Assembly (NCBI GenBank): GCA_005223045.1
Contig: NJBM01000005.1
Span: forward strand, 1-64,000
DNA from: Planctomycetes bacterium B3_Pla
GTDB taxonomy: Bacteria > Planctomycetota > Phycisphaerae > Sedimentisphaerales > Anaerobacaceae
DNA length: 64,000 nucleotides
Direction of reading: 5' to 3'
This document shows, in pieces, positions 1-7,145 of this stretch (its first letter is position 1; each line of letters opens with the position of its first letter). The notes beneath the pieces are model-generated. The model worked only from the letters and a program-made list of their open reading frames with translations. It was not told the origin of the DNA and did no database searches. A program made the position numbers and the translations under genes.

Positions 1-252
1 CCGCCATGAGAGGCTGACAATCCGCTCGGCTAATATCAATTCCATGTAGCCGGCGGGGCGCATCTCGGCCAGCATTTTCTCTTTCAGCAGGTCGTAGTCT
101 TCCCGGCTCTCGTCGAAGACAACGTCGACGGCTGAAAAGAGCCCGTGCTTGAGCGCATTTTGCGATACCGCCGCCTTTCCCTCGGCGGTCCTGGGGCCAG
201 TTGAATTCTGAGCGTTTTGTCGATTAGCATTGATTTGAGCTTCGGTTGACAT
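1..252 (-). CDS. Conserved hypothetical protein, N-terminal part only
   Basis: The gene reads leftwards off the window; 84 codons are visible from the ATG at 252-250. The N-terminus carries the pattern NxxxSTGPRTxEGKxxVSxNALKHGL (residues about 12-38). This recurs at the start of many uncharacterised proteins in planctomycetes and other environmental bacteria. I know no established function for the family. A ribosome-binding site (AAAGGGG) lies about ten bases upstream, and a good sigma-70 promoter lies at 329-357. The rest is acidic and helical. Only the family resemblance is supported here. Confidence 0.75.
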   Translation of the reverse strand, partial: MSTEAQINANRQNAQNSTGPRTAEGKAAVSQNALKHGLFSAVDVVFDESREDYDLLKEKMLAEMRPAGYMELILAERIVSLSWR

Positions 253-328
253 AAGGAGTACCCCTTTCTGAATGATTATTGATTATTGATAATTCTCATA
301 ACGATCTAATATTTTATGTTTTCTATAT

Positions 329-357
329 ATCTTATTTACGTATGTGTTATCTGTCAA
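329..357 (-). promoter_or_regulatory. Sigma-70-type promoter for the hypothetical gene at 1-252
   Basis: Read on the minus strand there is TTGACA (352-357), a 17-base spacer and TAAGAT (329-334). The -35 box is perfect and the -10 box matches the consensus at four of six positions. The resulting leader is about 70 bases and AT-rich. Confidence 0.6.
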
Positions 358-383
358 GAGAAATTTTCAAAAAATAATATTTT

Positions 384-412
384 GCCACAGATTTCACAGA
401 TGGACGCAGATT
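384..412. repeat. CACAGAT-type short direct repeat
   Basis: Three spaced copies of a CACAGAT/CGCAGAT word follow each other with a period of about 10 bases. Strings of this kind are common dispersed intergenic repeats in environmental bacterial genomes. It lies 37 bases before the inverted repeat at 450-515 and may belong to the same mobile or dispersed unit. Confidence 0.4.
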
Positions 413-449
413 GTTTGGTCGTATTGCGTACGGCGTAAAGACGGACCAC

Positions 450-515
450 GTAGGGTGCGATGAATCGCACCATTGACATGTTCCCACATTATCGGTGCGA
501 TTCATCGCACCCTAC
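450..515. repeat. 22-bp perfect inverted repeat (REP/MITE-like)
   Basis: The arms at 450-471 and 494-515 are exact reverse complements over 22 bases, separated by 22 bases. Each arm also contains its own small dyad, GTGCGA and TCGCAC four bases apart, so each can fold alone. The arrangement is typical of dispersed REP or miniature elements. It carries no transposase. Confidence 0.65.
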
Positions 516-779
516 CTGCTCAGTATCTGGAAAGACAGGAAAGTACAATGTCCCCTTTTTTCCCCCAAATAACTGTGGAAGCTGCCGGATAATGCCGATG
601 GTAGTGAATGTGGAATGCTCGGGGCAAAATCCGTTGGTCAAAGTGAAACTGACAGGTGCAACAAGGCCATCCGGGAGGATGTCGGCACCACCGAGCGGCA
701 TATTATTCAGTTCAAATACTTTTCTGTAAGGAGATTTCTCGATGACGCTTGCAATCAATTTACTTTGTTTCGTGCTCAT
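489..779 (-). CDS. Possible small hypothetical protein, 96 aa (doubtful)
   Basis: This open frame has an ATG at 779-777 preceded by AGGAG at good spacing. The predicted protein starts MSTKQSKLIASVIEKS and has unremarkable composition. Its last codons run into the inverted repeat at 450-515, and its first 38 bases overlap the better-looking plus-strand ORF at 742-906. I recognise no family. It may be a decayed gene or chance coding. It is listed because the start signal is good. Confidence 0.25.
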   Translation of the reverse strand: MSTKQSKLIASVIEKSPYRKVFELNNMPLGGADILPDGLVAPVSFTLTNGFCPEHSTFTTIGIIRQLPQLFGGKKGTLYFPVFPDTEQVGCDESHR

Positions 780-906
780 ATTGCTCCTGGCAGTATACTG
801 GACTCTGTGGAAAACCCGCCGGGAATTGGGGCAGTGCCAGGAGAAGCTGATATCCGAGCTTTCCGAAATACGCAAATCGCTTGAGCAAAGGGCTGACAAG
901 GCGTAG
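742..906 (+). CDS. Small membrane protein, 54 aa
   Basis: The frame opens with ATG at 742, preceded by TAAGGAG eight bases upstream. It encodes one hydrophobic helix (residues about 3-22, MTLAINLLCFVLILLLAVYW) followed by a charged, heptad-like helix with Leu/Ile spacing (residues about 27-50). This is the layout of a small single-pass membrane protein with a cytoplasmic coiled coil. No family can be assigned from sequence alone. It overlaps a weaker opposite-strand frame; the amphipathic pattern makes this one more credible. Confidence 0.45.
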   Translation: MTLAINLLCFVLILLLAVYWTLWKTRRELGQCQEKLISELSEIRKSLEQRADKA

Positions 907-1059
907 CCGGCAGTGAGCGGGGACGGCGCAGAACGTTAGCACGTCCACAACATTGCCCGCAACAGTGAACCGCCCGGAGCGGTTGTCGTATGCACGGTTA
1001 GTGCAGTCGGACGCTGCCGATTTTCAACGATAAATGCCCGGTGATTTGGGAAAACTTGA

Positions 1060-1938
1060 GTGGTTAATCAGCAAGTACAGACTTTGACCCAGCGGTTTGT
1101 TGACGGAACCGGCTTTGAGCACAGCGCCGGCGGTAGTGTTCGATCCGACGCTACATGTTGGGCTATCCTGGCGCTGGAAGCCGCCCGGGCGCAGAAGCAG
1201 TTGATTCATAAAGCGAGAGGGCATCTGACATCGGTTCAATCCAAAGACGGCCGAGTGGGCCTGACGCCCGAACATCCGGAAGTTTACTGGCCCACCGCTC
1301 TTGCGATCCTCGCCTGGCAGGGATCGCCTGAGCACCGAGACGCTCGGACCAAAGCCATCCGATTTATTGTCGGCTATTCGGAAATCCTAAGCGAAAGCAG
1401 TCCGAAAGAAATAATCGGATACGACACAACAATAAGAGGCTGGTCCTGGACGGAAAAATCGTACTCCTGGGTGGAGCCCACCGCTCTGGCTGTGATTGCG
1501 CTGCGAACCGCAGGACACAAAGGCCACCGGCGCGTACAGGATGGCGTGGATCTGCTCATGGATCGGCAGTTTCCTGACGGTGGGTGGAATGTCGGTTCTA
1601 CCGTAGTTTTCGGCAACGCACTTAACCCGATGCCCGAGAATACCGGCATGGCACTGCAGGCGCTGTCCGGACTCGTGCCGAAGAAGCGTGTCGAGAGCAG
1701 CATCCGATACCTTCTCTCATGCGTCGGGCGCCTGCGGACGCCTTTCACACTCGGCTGGTCGCTTTTGGGCCTCAGCGCATGGGGACACAGCGTTGAGAAA
1801 CAGGATGAAATGGTGTTGAATGTCCTGCAACAACAAGACAAACACGGGCCCTTCGATACGGCTTCCCTGGGCGTCTTTCTTCTCGCCCAGCTTTGCCGGC
1901 GCGGGTTAATTGATTTTCTTGATCGAGAGCGGCAATGA
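1060..1938 (+). CDS. Prenyltransferase/squalene-cyclase-fold (alpha/alpha toroid) protein
   Basis: The 292-residue product has repeats of the terpenoid-cyclase toroid: alternating helices with A-x-LAL/ILAL segments (residues about 28-40, 80-90, 140-150) and a QW-like repeat, QFPDGGWNVG, near 170-180. It is too short for a full squalene-hopene cyclase (over 600 aa) and shows no DxDD motif, so cyclase activity is unlikely. Related proteins are mostly uncharacterised helical-toroid proteins. The start is a GTG with only a weak ribosome site. An ATG at 1034 in another frame reads MPGDLGKLEWLISKYRL before stopping, which could be a lost N-terminus separated by a frameshift. The stop overlaps the next start (ATGA), so the two genes are translationally coupled. 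Confidence 0.7.
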   Translation: MVNQQVQTLTQRFVDGTGFEHSAGGSVRSDATCWAILALEAARAQKQLIHKARGHLTSVQSKDGRVGLTPEHPEVYWPTALAILAWQGSPEHRDARTKAIRFIVGYSEILSESSPKEIIGYDTTIRGWSWTEKSYSWVEPTALAVIALRTAGHKGHRRVQDGVDLLMDRQFPDGGWNVGSTVVFGNALNPMPENTGMALQALSGLVPKKRVESSIRYLLSCVGRLRTPFTLGWSLLGLSAWGHSVEKQDEMVLNVLQQQDKHGPFDTASLGVFLLAQLCRRGLIDFLDRERQ

Positions 1939-2996
1939 AACAAGACATGACGAATCCCGAAAAAGGGCCTCGGCGCGAGCATCGGATTTCCAGACGAGCG
2001 GTTCTGACGGGTCTGTTGGCTGCCGGTACGACCGGCACGGCGGGGCTCATATTCCAGAAGCTGCGCAAGAGAAAAGAGCAACAAGCCCGGACGTTCATTG
2101 CCAAGGCTGCGTCGTATGACGTGGACTTGACGTCGCTGATTGAAGCGGGTATGCGCCAGCTCGGCATAGGTGAGCAACATATTCGCGGAAAACGAGTTTT
2201 GCTCAAACCGAACCTGCTCGAGACACCCGAAGGGGCTGCACATATTTACACACACCCACACGTTATTCGCGGGGCGGTCGAGGCCATGCTCAAACTTGGG
2301 GCCGAACGTGTTATCGTCGGCGAAGGTTCGGCGTCTTACCGGGAAATCGGCCGGCTGGCTGACGAATCAGGATTGGCCGAATTGCTGGCCGAAGACAACA
2401 TCCCGATTGTTGATCTCAATTGCGATGATCTGGTCGTGCGGGCAAATGCCGGCGGAATGACAAGCCTGAAGACCTTGACATTTCCGGCCGTCACTGAAAA
2501 AGTCGATTTCGTTGTGTCTATGCCAAAAATGAAAACGCACCATTGGGCCGGCGTGACTTTGTCGATGAAGAACATGTTTGGGCTAATGCCCGGCATCGTG
2601 TACGGATGGCCCAAAAACACCTTTCATTGCGCCGGCATAAACAGATCCATCCTCGACATCAACGCCACGTTGCCGTCGCACCTTGCTATCGTTGACGGCA
2701 TCACAGGCATGGAAGGCGACGGTCCGCTCGCAGGACCGGCAAAGCAGGCAGGGGTCATCGTGATCGGGCGGAATCTGCCTGCCGTTGACGCCACCGCCGC
2801 CCGCGTCATGGGAATCAATCCTCTAAAAGTACCCCACCTTAAAGCCGCATCCGGCTGGCTTGGGACTATTCGCGAGAACAACATCTCCCAACGAGGCGAG
2901 ACGATCGCTTCGGTGCAGACTCAATTTGCCCTTCTGAGCAAGATTCCGGCACACCGCGGTTTGCGGCTAAGAGCTACTCGACAAGATATGAACTGA
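1935..2996 (+). CDS. DUF362 domain protein with Tat signal
   Basis: The 353-residue product begins with a basic N-terminus and a twin-arginine segment, SRRAVLTGLLAAG (residues 19-31), so export by Tat is likely. The DUF362 domain follows (about 75-300). It shows the family's LKPNLL at the start, a VIVGEGSA segment, and the SMPKMKTHHWAGVTLSMKN block with conserved Lys and His. DUF362 proteins often accompany iron-sulfur proteins, but their reaction is unknown. No ferredoxin domain is fused here. The gene is coupled to the toroid protein upstream by an ATGA overlap. Its last 23 bases run antisense into the TadG remnant, so the C-terminus may have been changed by rearrangement. Confidence 0.8.
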   Translation: MKQDMTNPEKGPRREHRISRRAVLTGLLAAGTTGTAGLIFQKLRKRKEQQARTFIAKAASYDVDLTSLIEAGMRQLGIGEQHIRGKRVLLKPNLLETPEGAAHIYTHPHVIRGAVEAMLKLGAERVIVGEGSASYREIGRLADESGLAELLAEDNIPIVDLNCDDLVVRANAGGMTSLKTLTFPAVTEKVDFVVSMPKMKTHHWAGVTLSMKNMFGLMPGIVYGWPKNTFHCAGINRSILDINATLPSHLAIVDGITGMEGDGPLAGPAKQAGVIVIGRNLPAVDATAARVMGINPLKVPHLKAASGWLGTIRENNISQRGETIASVQTQFALLSKIPAHRGLRLRATRQDMN

Positions 2997-3186
2997 AGTT
3001 CTCGATAAAGTTCCGGCCGTCATAAGCGATGCCTAACACCCCGCCACCATGCAGATCGAGGCTGCCCGCTATGAGCTGGTTGCCGGCGTCAAAACTCGTG
3101 CCGCCGACCTCAAGGTGGTTATTCGGGAAATACAGTGTGCCCTCCAGCAGAAAGTCTCCCGGATCAACGATCAAGCTGCCGGACCA
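2974..3186 (-). pseudogene. C-terminal remnant of a second TadG-like gene
   Basis: Directly after the stop of the TadG-like gene, and in a different frame, about 70 codons encode a segment that aligns with the TadG C-terminus: GDFLLEGTLYFPN against GDFILSGTIYFPD, GNQLIAG against GNQILCG, and YDGRNFxxxxSSYLVE against YDGRNYxxxxISYLVR. It has no start codon of its own and lacks the N-terminal helix. The simplest reading is the tail of a tandem paralogue left after deletion. Its 3' end overlaps the end of the DUF362 gene on the other strand. Confidence 0.65.
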
Positions 3187-3187
3187 C

Positions 3188-5065
3188 CTACCGGACCAGG
3201 TAACTGATAGCCGTCGAAATGCCGTAATTGCGACCATCGTAATTTACGCTGATCCTTGCGGTACCCAAGATGCTCGCGGTGCCGCAGAGAATTTGGTTAC
3301 CGGTATCGCCCAAGTCGCCCTCAAGCCGCAGGTGGATCGGATCGGGAAAGTAGATCGTGCCACTTAGGATGAAATCGCCATTGCCGTTGAGGTGTGCCTC
3401 CGGGGAGGGGACGCTCATATCCGGATCCTGCCAGATGGCGATCCCGTTGATGCCTTCCACTAACGACATATCAACAGGCTGACCAAGCAGTTCAGCCTGT
3501 TGGTTCGTCCAATCCCCGGGAGAATCCAAGTCTACAACACCTCCGGTAATCTTCGTCACACCGGCCACCCCGAGCGCGGCGCCGTCACTATCGAAGGTCT
3601 CCGTCACGTAGCACGTGACGCCATGACCTGTCAGCGTTCCGCCGGTCATATATAGGCCAATATTGTTATTACCTGGAGTCTGGCCACCACCAAATAGGAA
3701 TAACTTGTCGGCGCGAGACACGCCTTCGACTGGCTCAAGATTGATCGCGTCGCCGTTCTGTATGGTCATCCCGTTCGGGTAATAACCCGGCGGCAATGAA
3801 ACAGTCACATCCAGATTACCGCCCGTGTAGGTGTAGGTAATCTCTCCGGTGTTCGGATCTGTAACTGTATTCTTCACGATCACTTTCCCCACCGTCGTAT
3901 CACGAAAAACGCCGGAATCGCTGGGAACAAAGGCGGAGTCAACCACAACTGATTCATAGCTTAAACCGTTCCACTGCATGTACACGCTGGGATTATCGGG
4001 GTCATCAACAAGGTCATAGCCGGAACTGGAACTGTTCCAGCCCGCGTACCACGTCAGGATGTCGTTTTCAAGCAAATCGGGCAGATTCAGGTGCATGCCT
4101 GCGTAATCGCCTGTTGACACCACATAAGGCTCCCCCTCCGCGATCATTGCGGCTGCGAGCGGGTCGTCTATGTGCTGGATACCATCCATGTAGTCCATGA
4201 CAGGGTATCCACCCGCCTCGCCTGCTGCTTGTGCGTCCGCAAAGATAGCCTCCCAGGCCGAGTCGTCGGGCGGCGGGCTGACCGTGCCGACGACGTTCAA
4301 AAACCCGGCATCGAGCACGGGACTTCCATGTATCCACGCCCCAGCAAAGTTGTTGTTGCCCATGCTGGTCGAGTTGATGTGGATGCCGCCGCCATCAATG
4401 TCAAGCTTGGCAGTAGCCCCGATCTCCGCCCCCTGATTGGGTAGATCCGACAGAACAATCAGGCCGGCCCCGCCGGAACTGGCGTTAAAGGCTATGGCCA
4501 CCGCCGCCACATCTGCCGTATTGACCCCGGCAATCGGCCCGAACCTCATCTGCAACGGCGGCCGCAGGTTGTCACCCAGGGCCGCGTTCCGCCGCCCAAA
4601 TACCTTGACCGCGTTCGGGGCGTCGAGCGTCGGCACAAACGTGCGATTGTACCGGACCCATCGGCCAACGAGGATGTCGTAGGGGGCCTCATCTTCGGTG
4701 AACGGGTCTGTGTCTGGCGCCAGCGACGTCTGCAGCGGCGTCATGCTCAGCGTCATCCCGAGACCCTCGACCGCGTTCGCGAACCCTATATCGTACGCTT
4801 TCTGGCGCGCAGCGTCCGGCGACTGGGCTTTCACGACCAGAGCGCCAGCCAGGGCCGCCGCGTCGGTAGCGTTCTGGAGTTCGTGCAAGTTGTACGCCAC
4901 CTTGGCCGTGTCGATCATCAGGCCGAAGAACAGAATGATCAAGAGTATGAAGATTGCAGTCCAGACCAACACTATGCCGCGGCGCCGAATATGTCTGCGC
5001 GCCAATACTGTCGAGCGCATATCTGAAACAAAATCAGGCGAGCAGAATTTGTTTTCATAAGTCAT
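3188..5065 (-). CDS. tadG: TadG-like pilus assembly/surface protein
   Basis: The 625-residue product has a basic start, then a TadE/TadG-type N-terminal membrane helix (residues about 28-52, RRGIVLVWTAIFILLIILFF) and the signature GLMIDTAKVAYNLHELQNATDAAALAGAL, typical of putative Flp pilus-assembly TadG proteins. The remaining 500 residues are a Gly/Asn/Asp-rich, beta-rich region expected outside the cytoplasmic membrane. TadG-type proteins are inner-membrane components of Tad systems; some are proposed to anchor pili or be surface-exposed. The gene diverges from flp across a 720-bp spacer. The ATG at 5065 follows a GGGGAA site. The C-terminal repeat is duplicated downstream as a remnant. 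Confidence 0.8.
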   Translation of the reverse strand: MTYENKFCSPDFVSDMRSTVLARRHIRRRGIVLVWTAIFILLIILFFGLMIDTAKVAYNLHELQNATDAAALAGALVVKAQSPDAARQKAYDIGFANAVEGLGMTLSMTPLQTSLAPDTDPFTEDEAPYDILVGRWVRYNRTFVPTLDAPNAVKVFGRRNAALGDNLRPPLQMRFGPIAGVNTADVAAVAIAFNASSGGAGLIVLSDLPNQGAEIGATAKLDIDGGGIHINSTSMGNNNFAGAWIHGSPVLDAGFLNVVGTVSPPPDDSAWEAIFADAQAAGEAGGYPVMDYMDGIQHIDDPLAAAMIAEGEPYVVSTGDYAGMHLNLPDLLENDILTWYAGWNSSSSGYDLVDDPDNPSVYMQWNGLSYESVVVDSAFVPSDSGVFRDTTVGKVIVKNTVTDPNTGEITYTYTGGNLDVTVSLPPGYYPNGMTIQNGDAINLEPVEGVSRADKLFLFGGGQTPGNNNIGLYMTGGTLTGHGVTCYVTETFDSDGAALGVAGVTKITGGVVDLDSPGDWTNQQAELLGQPVDMSLVEGINGIAIWQDPDMSVPSPEAHLNGNGDFILSGTIYFPDPIHLRLEGDLGDTGNQILCGTASILGTARISVNYDGRNYGISTAISYLVR

Positions 5066-5077
5066 AATGTTCCCCTC

Positions 5078-5101
5078 CCGGTCCTCGCGACCGGTTTTTT
5101 T
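5078..5101 (+). terminator. GC-rich hairpin followed by seven T
   Basis: CCGGTC (5078-5083) pairs with GACCGG (5089-5094) around a five-base loop, followed by T7. On the plus strand this is a textbook intrinsic terminator shape, yet no rightward gene precedes it. On the minus strand the same hairpin sits just before the ribosome-binding site of the TadG-like gene. It may stop antisense transcription or control translation of that gene. Confidence 0.5.
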
Positions 5102-5174
5102 CCTTACCGATTAATTACCTTCCAGCCATCCGTGACAAACTGAGTGCCCGCAAACGCACTCATGTTAATTCATT

Positions 5175-5204
5175 ATTATACCACAGAAACGGCACGAAAG
5201 TCGA
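5175..5204 (-). promoter_or_regulatory. Promoter of the TadG-like gene
   Basis: On the minus strand: TCGACT (5199-5204), an 18-base spacer and a perfect TATAAT (5175-5180). The leader of about 100 bases holds a second small hairpin (GAGTGC/GCACTC, 5142-5161) besides the one at 5078-5101. Confidence 0.55.
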
Positions 5205-5453
5205 GTTTTTCTTTAATCTTTTTTCGCATTTTTTTCCACAATTTTTTCTGCACGACGGACCGGCTGCCGGGGGGGTAGTTTCGTGATGCCGACCGTGGCT
5301 CAGCCGGAGGGCGCGAAAACTCCGATATTATCACCAGAAAGCCCGTTTTTTTCGGTCTGTCGGACTGTCCTGCGCCCCTTTGGGCGATGCATAGCAGGTG
5401 TATAAGTATAAATACGTATTTGTGCACCGGCGAAGATTTTTTTATTTTCTCGC
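5205..5453. other. Non-coding spacer between divergent tadG and flp promoters
   Basis: This stretch is T-rich near 5205-5250 and otherwise mixed. Open frames here are low-complexity or basic with no ribosome site, and I accept none. I see no clear repeat. Any regulator binding site controlling both pilus transcripts would be expected here, but I cannot name one. Confidence 0.5.
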
Positions 5454-5483
5454 TTGACGTGAGCCCGCCTGATATGGTACAAT
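5454..5483 (+). promoter_or_regulatory. Sigma-70 promoter of the flp/tad operon
   Basis: TTGACG (5454-5459), an 18-base spacer, then TACAAT (5478-5483): five of six matches in each box. Transcription should start near 5490, giving an untranslated leader of nearly 300 bases before flp. The leader has a small hairpin (CTCAC/GTGAG near 5511-5528) and a direct repeat AAGGATGATT (about 5620-5640). It does not match any riboswitch I know. Confidence 0.6.
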
Positions 5484-5493
5484 GTTGTCAATC

Positions 5494-5571
5494 ATGGATG
5501 AGAGGTTTGGACTCACACGGATAGTGAGGGAGAAAGTCGGCGACAGAATCATGGACGCGGCGGCAAGTTAA
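5494..5571 (+). CDS. Possible leaderless 25-aa upstream ORF of flp
   Basis: An ATG at 5494 lies about eleven bases after the -10 box, so the transcript could begin at or just before it. The frame encodes 25 residues (MDERFGLTRIVREKVGDRIM followed by DAAAS) and ends with TAA. It may be a leader peptide, or chance. No ribosome-binding site could fit within the transcript. Confidence 0.25.
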   Translation: MDERFGLTRIVREKVGDRIMDAAAS

Positions 5572-5788
5572 GACGTGAGGCTGCACGCGGGTTCGCCATT
5601 CACAGGTGTTGGTTTTCGCAAGGATGATTAAGGATGATTGCTGCATGGGGGGGTGTAAATCTTGACTGACTTTTCAATTCATCCATCCCTTGTGAAGAAC
5701 AAGTAATTAAGTATTGTTGCCGTGTTTTGCGGCTGTAAACGTTAGCGTGTGTTGAAATTAAGGTTTCTTTTTAATCGGGAGAAAGAAA

Positions 5789-5980
5789 ATGAAAAAGGTG
5801 ACGAAAATGCTGAAAAGATTTGTCAGGGACGAGCAAGGGCTTGAGACCGTGGAATACGCCATAATTCTCGGGCTCATCGTTGTGGGAACAATTGGTGCGA
5901 TTATGACACTTGGCGGCTGGGTACTGGATCAGTTCCAAGGTATCAACACCGACATTACAACTGAAACTGCAACTACCTAA
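5789..5980 (+). CDS. flp: Flp-type pilin precursor
   Basis: The 63-residue protein has a basic leader and the Flp motif (RDEQGLETVEYAIILGLIVV, residues about 15-34). The prepilin peptidase should cut after the Gly, leaving a mature chain with Glu at position 5 region and the invariant Tyr of the Flp family. The remainder is one hydrophobic helix and a short Thr-rich tail. It is the major subunit of the Tad pilus. The start has a GGAGAAAG site close upstream. The gene leads the operon, with the peptidase gene 75 bases downstream. Confidence 0.93.
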   Translation: MKKVTKMLKRFVRDEQGLETVEYAIILGLIVVGTIGAIMTLGGWVLDQFQGINTDITTETATT

Positions 5981-6055
5981 GCCGGTCCGAGGCTCGGAGA
6001 AGCGCGCCAGGACGGTGAAACCGCAGTTTGAGAAAGAAGTTACGGGGGGATTTTT

Positions 6056-6652
6056 GTGGACTTGCTATCAAACATTGCGGATGAAGGAATGGCTGTATTC
6101 CAGTGGGGCGTTGTAATCTGCGCCTCACTGGTTGCTGCACGTGGCGACCTGCGGGAGCGGCGCATACCTAATGCGCTGACTTTCCCGCTGCTGGCGGTCG
6201 GATTGATCTGGGCGACCTGGATTGGCGGTCTGCCGGGTTTGGCAGAGTCGGCCGGTGCGTGTGTGCTGCTGGCGCTGCCGTATGTGCTTATGTTTATGTT
6301 CGCCGGCGGAGGAGCTGGGGACGCAAAGTTAATGGGAGCGATCGGAGCATGGCTCGGGTTGAGACAGGGAGCGGTTGTATTTGTGTGCGTGGCTGCGGCA
6401 GGCGTTGTGCTGGCGATAGCCAAAGCGATAGAGCAAAAGCAGTTGAAATCGGTCCTGACGAGTATCCTGGTATCTATCTATACTTTCATGTTGTTAATAA
6501 TAGGTCGCAGAACACCGCAACTGGCAACTGAGCGACAGGATAAAGATATGTCCGGTAATAAACTGGACATCCCGTACGGCATCGCGATTTTTGCGGGTGT
6601 TTGTGTGACGGGCGCAATAGTATGGTTATGGGGAGTGGAATGGTTATGGTAA
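6056..6652 (+). CDS. tadV: Prepilin peptidase TadV/CpaA
   Basis: The 198-residue integral membrane protein belongs to the A24 aspartic peptidase family, which cleaves Flp leaders at the inner membrane. The first catalytic Asp is in RGDLRERRIPN (residues about 29-39), and the second motif, GxGD, is in GGAGDAKLMGAIG (about 85-97). Six membrane segments can be picked out. The C-terminal DIPYGIAIFAG block is typical of the family. The N-methylase domain of PilD-type enzymes is absent, as expected for TadV. Translation starts at GTG 6056 behind a GGGGGA site. The 3' end overlaps the start of tadE. Confidence 0.92.
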   Translation: MDLLSNIADEGMAVFQWGVVICASLVAARGDLRERRIPNALTFPLLAVGLIWATWIGGLPGLAESAGACVLLALPYVLMFMFAGGGAGDAKLMGAIGAWLGLRQGAVVFVCVAAAGVVLAIAKAIEQKQLKSVLTSILVSIYTFMLLIIGRRTPQLATERQDKDMSGNKLDIPYGIAIFAGVCVTGAIVWLWGVEWLW

Positions 6653-7065
6653 GGACGCGAAAAACAAATCGTCGCCGCGGTGTAGTAGCGGTCGAGGCGG
6701 CAATAATATTTCCAATATTGATTTTGCTTACGCTTGGAGGGATCAAATTCGGCTGGCTGTTTCTCAAAGCACAGCAGATCACAAATGCCGCCCGGACGGG
6801 GGCCCGGATCGCAATCCTGCCCGGCGTAACAGTTGCCGATGACGTACTGCCCGCCGTCAATAGTCTGATGACATCGGCGGGGATGGGCGGCAGCGATTAC
6901 ACGGTAACGGTCACGCCGGGGGATCCTTCCATGGTGGAATCGGGCGGCGCTGTCACGGTCCGGATAACGGTTCCGGCCGCAAATGTGAACATAATGCCCC
7001 TGCCGGGATTTTCGGACGATTGGAACCTGCAAGGTTCGGTCACCATGGCCAAGGAAGGTCCTTAA
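6640..7065 (+). CDS. tadE: TadE-like minor pilin/assembly protein
   Basis: After a basic leader (MVMVRTRKTNRRRG) comes the TadE N-terminal helix, GVVAVEAAIIFPILILLTLG, with the conserved Glu five residues after the Gly, so TadV may process it as a pseudopilin. About 100 residues of exported domain follow, with AARTGARIA near the helix end. Several in-frame starts are possible (6622, 6628, 6640, 6646). I chose 6640 because GGGGAG lies just before it. It overlaps the end of tadV, so the two are probably coupled. Confidence 0.82.
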   Translation: MVMVRTRKTNRRRGVVAVEAAIIFPILILLTLGGIKFGWLFLKAQQITNAARTGARIAILPGVTVADDVLPAVNSLMTSAGMGGSDYTVTVTPGDPSMVESGGAVTVRITVPAANVNIMPLPGFSDDWNLQGSVTMAKEGP

Positions 7066-7145
7066 AGTGCAGTGCCATGATAGTAGCGCTGAAACAGGTG
7101 TTGAGAAAGCTACGATAATTAAATCAAACTAAGGGAGATACTAAA

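Noticed and set aside
460..729. Rightward 89-codon frame across the inverted repeat
   Set aside because: It starts inside the repeat, has irregular composition and no ribosome site.
1374..2261. Long leftward frame (295 codons) opposite the toroid and DUF362 genes
   Set aside because: Arg/Ser-rich composition typical of antisense shadow; the plus-strand genes show clear family motifs.
5176..5491. Two overlapping leftward open frames in the tadG-flp spacer
   Set aside because: Low-complexity, Lys/Arg-rich, no ribosome site, and they cover the two promoters at 5175-5204 and 5454-5483.
5490..5788. Cyclic-di-GMP riboswitch in the flp leader
   Set aside because: I looked for the GEMM pattern and could not fit its conserved bases and stems.
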